Part shown: one piece after another, positions 59,014 to 64,000 of the stretch
How the letters are laid out: every line of letters starts with the position of its first letter
How positions within the stretch are numbered: position 1 is the stretch's first letter
Source of the DNA: Gemmatimonadota bacterium
Lineage (GTDB): Bacteria; Gemmatimonadota; Gemmatimonadetes; Gemmatimonadales; GWC2-71-9
Reading direction: 5' to 3'
Length of the DNA: 64,000 nt
NCBI GenBank assembly: GCA_003220935.1
Contig: QHTT01000071.1
Location: 26,436-90,435 of the forward strand
The notes under the pieces: generated by a model
Databases searched by the model: none
What the model saw: only the letters and a program-made list of their open reading frames with translations
What the model was told of the DNA's origin: nothing
Translations under genes and position numbers: made by a program

Positions 59014-61539
59014 ATGCGCACTCGCCTCGCACTCGTGGCCCTCGCCGCCGCCCTCTCCACCGCCTGCGGGGAGGGGCCACTGGTCCCCACCACCGGCGCG
59101 ATCCGCGTCGCGCTCACGACCACCGGAGCCGACCCGGATGCGGACGGCTACGCCGTCACGCTGGACGGTGCCGCTCCGCAGACCGTCGGCGTGAACGCGA
59201 CGCTGCTGCTGCGGGACTTAGGGACTGGATCTCACACGGTGGCTCTGTCAGGCCTGGCGGCTAACTGCACTGCGAGCGGGGAAAATCCCCGCGGCGTCAC
59301 CGTGCGGGCAGGCGACACCGTGCAAGTCGCATTCGCGGTCGTGTGCGTCGCGGTCACCGGCACGATCGAGATCACCACTGCGACGTCCGGAGCCGACATC
59401 GATCCTGACGGCTACACCATCCAGGTGGACGCCGGCACAGCCCAGGCCCTTGCGGTGAACGGCACCATCCGGTTCGAGGGACTCCAAGGAGGAAGCCATA
59501 CTGTCACGCTCGCGGGCGCCGCCACGAACTGCCCCGTCGCCGCCGACAACCCGCGCACGGTGAGCGTCACGACCGGCGCGGTCAAACGCGACACCGCGCG
59601 AACGACGTTCCAGGTCACTTGCGTCGCCACGACAGCGGTCATCGAAGTCGCCGCGGCCACGTCCGGGATAGATCTCGATCCGGACGGCTACACGGTGCAG
59701 GTGGACGGTGGCGCCTCCCAGGTGCTCGCCGTGAACGGCGCCGCCAGGTTCGAGGGTCTCGGCGCGGGGAGCCACACGGTCACCGTGACCGGCGCGGCGG
59801 CGAACTGTCCGATCGCACCCGATAACCCGCGCACCGTGAGCGTCACGACGGGCGCGGTCAAGCGTGACACCGCCCGGACGACGTTCCAGGTGACGTGCGG
59901 AGCGGCGACCGGCAGCATCCAGGTCACGACGGCGACCTCGGGAATCGATCTCGATCCCAACGGCTACGCACTGCAGATCGATGGCGGGTCGCTGCGGCTG
60001 CTCCTAGGAGCCGGGACCGTCACTGTCGACGGTCTCGCCGGGGGAGACCACAGCGTGGTGCTCTCGGGCGCCGCCGGGAACTGCACGGTCGCCGGGGACA
60101 ATCCCCGCACGCTGCATGTGATCACCGGCGGCGCCGCGCGCGACACCGCACGGACCACGTTCCAGGTGACCTGCGTGGCGCTGACCGGCAGCGTCCAGGT
60201 GACAGCCGCGACCTCGGGCGTCGATGTCGCTCCCAACGGCTACACCGTCCTGATTGACGTCGGATCGCTGGCACCGCTGCCGCTGAACGGAGCCACGACC
60301 ATCGGGGGGCTGACCGCCGGGGATCACAGCGTCCGTCTGGTCGGGGCGCCGGGGAACTGCACGATCGCGGGGGAGAACCCGCGCGCCGTGCATGTGACGG
60401 CAGGCGGGGTTACGCGCGACACGGCCAGGACGACGTTCGCAGTGACCTGTGTCGCGGTAACCGGAACCGTCCAGGTCACGGCCCCGACGTCGGGAATCGA
60501 TCTCGATCCGAACGGCTACACCGTGCTCCTGGACAACGGGCAGCAGCAGCCGCTTGCTCCCAACGGGGCAGCCGTCATCGAAGGGGTAAGCGGGGGGGAT
60601 CACACCGTCATACTCTTCGGCGCCGCGACGAACTGCACGATCGCCGGGGACAACCCGCGCACCGTGCACGTGACGACGGGGGGCACCACGAGGGACACCG
60701 CGCGCACCGCCTTCGCGGTGACCTGCGTGCACGTCGAAAAGATCGCATTCCAGCGCGGCCGGGCGGTGCAGGATAACCCGACAATCAACGTCGCATACGC
60801 AGACGGCTCGAACACGGTCAGCTTCGCGCCGGGCACCGGGCCGACGTGGTCGCCGGACGGTACGAAGCTCGCGTTCGCGGCGCTCAGCTGCTACGACTAC
60901 TATTATTACTACTGCTACCCGACCGGGTTGGCGGTGGGGCTCGTGCAGCTCACGAGCGATCCTTCCGATGCTGAGCCGGCTTGGTCGCCGGACGGGACGC
61001 AGATCGCGTTCACGAGCTCACGCGGTGGTCACCCCGGACTGTGGGTCATCAACGCTGCCGGCGGCTCGGCCCCGACGCTCATTACGGACAGCCCACAATC
61101 CGTCTCAAAGCCCACCTGGTCGCCGGACGGCACCAAGCTCGCCTTCACATGCTCCGTGGTCAGCGGGAATAACGACATCTGCGTCATCAACGCGAACGGC
61201 ACGGGGTTCGTTCGCCTGACGAGCGATCCGGCGCAGGATGCCGGGCCCGCCTGGAACCCGCAGGGGTCGACGATTGCCTTCGTCACCACGCGGTACAGCG
61301 GGCGGTACGAGCTTGCCGTCATGAGCCCCGACGGGACCAACGTCGTGCCAGTCAGCCCCGGAATCCTGGCCTCAGATCCCGCCTGGTCGCCGGACGGCAC
61401 GAAGCTCCTGTTCGCGGACTTCGCTTCCTGTGTCTCCGGCAATTGCTACTCGAGTGGGCTGCTGGTGATGAACGCTGACGGCACGGGGATGACCAGGATC
61501 ACGAGCGGTCCCGATTATGCACCCGTCTGGCGGCCGTGA
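59014..61539 (+). CDS. lipoprotein with six tandem repeats and a PD40 beta-propeller
   Basis: An 841-aa surface protein. ATG 59014 follows GGAG; lipobox LSTAC with Cys18. Residues about 27-575 are six tandem domains of about 92 aa, each TGxIxVTxATSGxDxDPxGY ... HTVxLxGxAxNC ... NPRTVxVTxGxxxRDTARTTFxVTC, with three Cys. About 575-841 are PD40/TolB-like propeller repeats (PTWSPDGTKLAFA). A DYYYYYCYP loop in the first blade is unusual. It follows leader copy 2. The repeat domain resembles PEGA or carboxypeptidase-regulatory folds but is not identified. Confidence 0.85.
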   Translation: MRTRLALVALAAALSTACGEGPLVPTTGAIRVALTTTGADPDADGYAVTLDGAAPQTVGVNATLLLRDLGTGSHTVALSGLAANCTASGENPRGVTVRAGDTVQVAFAVVCVAVTGTIEITTATSGADIDPDGYTIQVDAGTAQALAVNGTIRFEGLQGGSHTVTLAGAATNCPVAADNPRTVSVTTGAVKRDTARTTFQVTCVATTAVIEVAAATSGIDLDPDGYTVQVDGGASQVLAVNGAARFEGLGAGSHTVTVTGAAANCPIAPDNPRTVSVTTGAVKRDTARTTFQVTCGAATGSIQVTTATSGIDLDPNGYALQIDGGSLRLLLGAGTVTVDGLAGGDHSVVLSGAAGNCTVAGDNPRTLHVITGGAARDTARTTFQVTCVALTGSVQVTAATSGVDVAPNGYTVLIDVGSLAPLPLNGATTIGGLTAGDHSVRLVGAPGNCTIAGENPRAVHVTAGGVTRDTARTTFAVTCVAVTGTVQVTAPTSGIDLDPNGYTVLLDNGQQQPLAPNGAAVIEGVSGGDHTVILFGAATNCTIAGDNPRTVHVTTGGTTRDTARTAFAVTCVHVEKIAFQRGRAVQDNPTINVAYADGSNTVSFAPGTGPTWSPDGTKLAFAALSCYDYYYYYCYPTGLAVGLVQLTSDPSDAEPAWSPDGTQIAFTSSRGGHPGLWVINAAGGSAPTLITDSPQSVSKPTWSPDGTKLAFTCSVVSGNNDICVINANGTGFVRLTSDPAQDAGPAWNPQGSTIAFVTTRYSGRYELAVMSPDGTNVVPVSPGILASDPAWSPDGTKLLFADFASCVSGNCYSSGLLVMNADGTGMTRITSGPDYAPVWRP
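59092..60735 (+). repeat. 276-bp coding tandem repeat array
   Basis: Repeat starts at 59092, 59356, 59632, 59908, 60184 and 60460. The last five intervals are exactly 276 bp (92 codons); the first is 264 bp and most diverged. Similarity is visible at DNA level, strongest between units 2 and 3, so the array grew by recent duplication. Confidence 0.9.
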
Positions 61540-62935
61540 CGCAGGCCGCGCCGTGGCGCGGGCGGTAGTGCTGCTTGTCGCTATCGGCTGCTCGATCGAC
61601 GACGGGGTGCGGCCGGGTCCTCCCCCTCCCGTCGTCGTCGCGAGCGCGGTGACGGCCAATCCCGACAATGTGCTGGCCGCCGTCGTGACCGCGCGCGCCC
61701 GCTTCGCGGACAGCGTCGCGGTGGGCTATGGCTTGGCCGGTGCGGCGCTCGACAGCGCTACCCCGGCGGTGACCACGCTGGCCGACTCCGCCGCCGTCCC
61801 CCTCTTCGGGCTCGCTCCGGAAACCCGCTACATGCTGCGCGTCGTCGCTTACGGCGGCGGCCAGGTCGCCGGCGGCGATACGCTCACGCTGACGACCGGC
61901 GCGCTACCCGCGGAGCTGCCACGGTACGTCGCCAGCGGCTCGGATCCCTCACCCGGCTATGTCGTCTTCGCCGCCGCGCTGTACGGTCTCGTCATCGACA
62001 ATACCGGCCGCGTCGTGTGGTACCACCGCTTCCTCAACGGCCCGGGGCTCAACTTTGAAGCCGAGCCCACGGGACGCTACTACGCCCGTCCGCCGACCCC
62101 CGACCGGACGGATCTCGAGCCATGGGTCGAAATCGACCCCCTCGGCAACGTGACGCGGACCTTCGGGTGCGCGGGCGGCTTGCAACCCCGCTTCCACGAT
62201 CTCATCGCGGAGCTGGACGGGTCGTACTGGGTCATGTGCGACGAGATGCGGACCATGGATCTCTCCGGGCTGGGCGGCGTCGCGAACGCGCAAGTGATGG
62301 GCACCGTCGTCCAGCACATCAGCTCGGCGGGCGAGCTGCTATTCCGGTGGAGCCCGTTCGATCACTTCGACATCACGGATCTCGATCCGGCGAGTCGCAC
62401 TGGCGCGAACGTCAATTGGACGCACGGGAATTCACTGGACCTGGACTCAGATGGCAACCTGATCGTCTCGTTCCGCAGCCTGAGTGAGATCACCAAGATC
62501 GACACGCGAACTGGCGCGGTGCTGTGGCGCATGGGCGGCCTCAAGAACCAGTTCACCTTCCAGGATGCCGGTGCCCTGGCCTTCTCCTTCCAACACGGAG
62601 TGCGGCTCACCGCGCCGGATCACCTGCTGCTGCTCGACAACCTCGGTGATCCCTCCGGCTCGCGCGCCGAGCGCTACGAATACGATGCGCCACTGCGCAC
62701 TGCCCGGCAGACGGGCTCGTACGGGTCGAGTCCCGCCGTGACCGCGGCGCTCGGCGGCAGTACACAAGATCTCCCCGGTGGTCGCACGCTGGTGTCGTTC
62801 GGGCCGGCGGGGCGCGTCGAGGAGTACGACGCCTCAGGGCAAGTCGTGTGGCGCATCGAGGGCAACGCCGGCTACGTCTTCCGCGCCCAGCGGATCCGCT
62901 CGCTGTATCGCCCGGGGGTCGGCTCGCCCCGGTAG
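61517..62935 (+). CDS. arylsulfotransferase-family lipoprotein
   Basis: A 472-aa protein of the aryl-sulfate sulfotransferase (ASST) type. Lipobox-like AIGC, an Ig/FN3-like N-terminal region to about 135, then the six-blade ASST fold: GRVVWYHRF, FHDLIAELDGSYWVMCDE, NWTHGNSLDLDSDGNLIVSFRSLSEITKID, GAVLWRMGG, SFQHGVRL and RTLVSFGPAGRVEEYD. The His of WTHGNS and QHGVR match the family. ATG 61517 overlaps the previous gene by 23 bp; GTG 61553 is an alternative. The substrate may be a surface or phenolic sulfate. Confidence 0.83.
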   Translation: MHPSGGRDAGRAVARAVVLLVAIGCSIDDGVRPGPPPPVVVASAVTANPDNVLAAVVTARARFADSVAVGYGLAGAALDSATPAVTTLADSAAVPLFGLAPETRYMLRVVAYGGGQVAGGDTLTLTTGALPAELPRYVASGSDPSPGYVVFAAALYGLVIDNTGRVVWYHRFLNGPGLNFEAEPTGRYYARPPTPDRTDLEPWVEIDPLGNVTRTFGCAGGLQPRFHDLIAELDGSYWVMCDEMRTMDLSGLGGVANAQVMGTVVQHISSAGELLFRWSPFDHFDITDLDPASRTGANVNWTHGNSLDLDSDGNLIVSFRSLSEITKIDTRTGAVLWRMGGLKNQFTFQDAGALAFSFQHGVRLTAPDHLLLLDNLGDPSGSRAERYEYDAPLRTARQTGSYGSSPAVTAALGGSTQDLPGGRTLVSFGPAGRVEEYDASGQVVWRIEGNAGYVFRAQRIRSLYRPGVGSPR

Positions 62936-62960
62936 CTCACCGCCGGCAGAGGGAGGTTCT

Positions 62961-63655
62961 ATGACTACCCGATACCCCGCCAGTCCTGGTGCACTGGCCA
63001 TCATCGCGACCTTGGCGCCCCGATCAACAGCGACGCGATCGAGGCCGCACCGACAATGTCGGAAGACGGTCGCCTGCTGTTTTTCTACAGCACGCGCCTA
63101 GGCGGTCTTGGCAGTGCCGACATCTACGTGTCGCATCGAGTGAGCACGGGCGCGGATGGTGACACCTGGGGCCCCCCAGTCAACCTTGGCCCCGACGTGA
63201 ATACCGCGGGGGCCGAGAACGGCTCGTATTACGTGCGCGAAGGGGGCGAGCCCAACTTTAACCGGACTCCGGCGGGCGGCAGCCTCGACATCTACCGCGT
63301 CTCGCTCACGAACGACGGTGTGCCGCTTGGTCCTGCCGTCGCCGTGCCCGAGCTGAATGACCCAACCGGCGCCGACCAAAAGGTAGCCGTGCGCACGGAT
63401 GGGCTGGAGCTGTTCTTGTCCTCGTCGCGCAGCGGGTCGTTCGGCAATCTCGATTTGTGGGTGTTCACCCGTCAGACTGTCCACGACCCCTGGTCTTCAC
63501 CGGTCCATCTGGACGCACCGATAAACACGCCCGACATCGACTCGCAGCCGAGTCTGTCGCGCGACGGCAGGATGTTGATCTTCACATCGATCCGGTCGGG
63601 CGGTCTGGGGGTGCAGGATCTCTGGATGTCGACCCGCGCGCCGAGCGGGCGGTAG
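62961..63655 (+). pseudogene. PD40-repeat exported protein, frameshifted near its signal sequence
   Basis: ATG 62961 has the strongest ribosome site in the area (GGGAGG) and opens a signal-like MTTRYPASPGALAIIATL. The PD40 propeller itself (LGAPINSDAIEAAPTMSEDGRLLFF, LNDPTGADQKVAVRTDGLELFLSSSRSGSFG, PDIDSQPSLSRDGRMLIFTSIRSGGLG) is in another frame from about 63010. ATG 63056 could start a truncated 199-aa cytosolic form. A frameshift or short deletion near 63005-63012 best explains this. Confidence 0.65.
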
Positions 63656-63675
63656 GAACGTCGCGGCAATTTGAC

Positions 63676-63709
63676 GGGGGCGGACGGGCCGGTGCGTCCG
63701 TCCGACCCC
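63676..63709. terminator. hairpin between convergent genes
   Basis: CGGACGG (63681-63687) pairs with CCGTCCG (63698-63704), extended by GGGG/CCCC with one mismatch. No T-run. It fills the gap between the PD40 gene and the Uma2 stop and may terminate from both sides. Confidence 0.35.
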
Positions 63710-64000
63710 TCAAGCGAGTACGTCGCTCAGCGGGCAGGTGAATCCCGGCAACACGTCCTCGCCGTCGAGCGAGTCGCCCTCTCGTAGGACGGAGAGGCTC
63801 CCATCCTGACGGTATACCCGGACCTCCGACCGCTCTGGATCGATCACCCACACGAGCTTCGTGCCGGCGGCGAGCCAGTCCGCTACCTTGGCGAGCACCT
63901 CCGCTGGTCTGTCATCGGGCGACAGGATCTCGGCGAGTAGATCCGGAGCCAGCTCTGCGTATCCCCGTTTCCGAATGAGTCCGGCACGCTCGCGCCCCAC
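63710..64000 (-). CDS. Uma2-family (DUF820) putative PD-(D/E)xK nuclease, cut by the window edge
   Basis: C-terminal 96 residues of an Uma2-type protein. PDLLAEILSPDDRPAEVLAKVADWLAAGTKLVWVIDPE is near-consensus: EILSPDD carries the acidic active-site residues and VWVIDPE the following strand. The gene starts beyond base 64000. Uma2 proteins are common in multiple copies in cyanobacteria, Chloroflexota and Gemmatimonadota, with unclear function. Confidence 0.85.
   Translation of the reverse strand: MGRERAGLIRKRGYAELAPDLLAEILSPDDRPAEVLAKVADWLAAGTKLVWVIDPERSEVRVYRQDGSLSVLREGDSLDGEDVLPGFTCPLSDVLA

Overview
The window looks like chromosomal DNA of a high-GC, Gram-negative-type soil or freshwater bacterium. 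Gene content fits Gemmatimonadota best: many lipoproteins with Ig-like, RCC1 and PD40 domains, a TonB receptor, LytTR regulator, M61 and S8 peptidases, CstA, ETF/ETF-QO and TPR-CHAT proteins. That placement is an inference from gene content, not from a marker gene. I saw no rRNA, tRNA, CRISPR array, prophage or transposase.

Layout. (1) 1-17.5 kb: a sugar epimerase with a Tat-exported GH109-type protein; an ABC exporter with a separate DUF1854 protein; an M61/PDZ peptidase; a Clp-N/GntR fusion regulator behind its own palindromic operator; an AAA ATPase, YceI-like protein, MBL hydrolase and DHH phosphoesterase; two paralogous amino-acid permeases, one broken by an internal deletion, around a LytTR regulator; then guaB. 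(2) 18.9-28.6 kb: twelve tightly packed plus-strand genes running from gpmI through tungstate-type ABC genes (no binding protein), a PTPS-like protein, fdhD, mobA, mobB and moeA to a diguanylate cyclase. Most junctions are overlaps, so this is a molybdenum/tungsten cofactor operon with passengers. (3) 29.8-42.1 kb: a minus-strand run. It includes glutaryl-CoA dehydrogenase, a TonB receptor, EtfB, EtfA and ETF-QO, which form one electron route from acyl-CoA to quinone, plus NAD-isocitrate/isopropylmalate-type dehydrogenase, a DUF4139 protein, a phosphoesterase and an SDR. (4) 42.2-44.8 kb: cstA-ybdD-HXXEE behind a promoter predicted to give a leaderless transcript and overlapped by two palindromes. 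(5) 44.85-63.7 kb: a cell-envelope region. An ECF sigma factor, a zinc-finger anti-sigma-like membrane protein and a giant TPR-CHAT protein are followed by two tandem 7-blade RCC1 lipoproteins, an FN3 lipoprotein and a subtilisin-like lipoprotein. A second block holds a six-repeat lipoprotein with a PD40 propeller, an arylsulfotransferase-like lipoprotein and a frameshifted PD40 gene. An Uma2 gene is cut by the window edge.

The strongest unexplained signal is a pair of homologous leaders (44849-45001 and 58750-58898) that open the two envelope blocks. Each has TTGACA and a conserved -10 region, a 6-bp 5' helix, a GC helix interleaved with a second helix as a pseudoknot, and an intrinsic terminator. 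The 5' helix and the terminator compete for the same bases, and the terminator stem shows compensatory changes. This is the architecture of a terminator-controlled riboswitch or attenuator, and I do not recognise its class. The second notable theme is repeat DNA. Heptamer word arrays of differing sequence but constant period 7, and GTCAG-type palindromes, sit between genes and also in frame inside genes, including signal-peptide codons.
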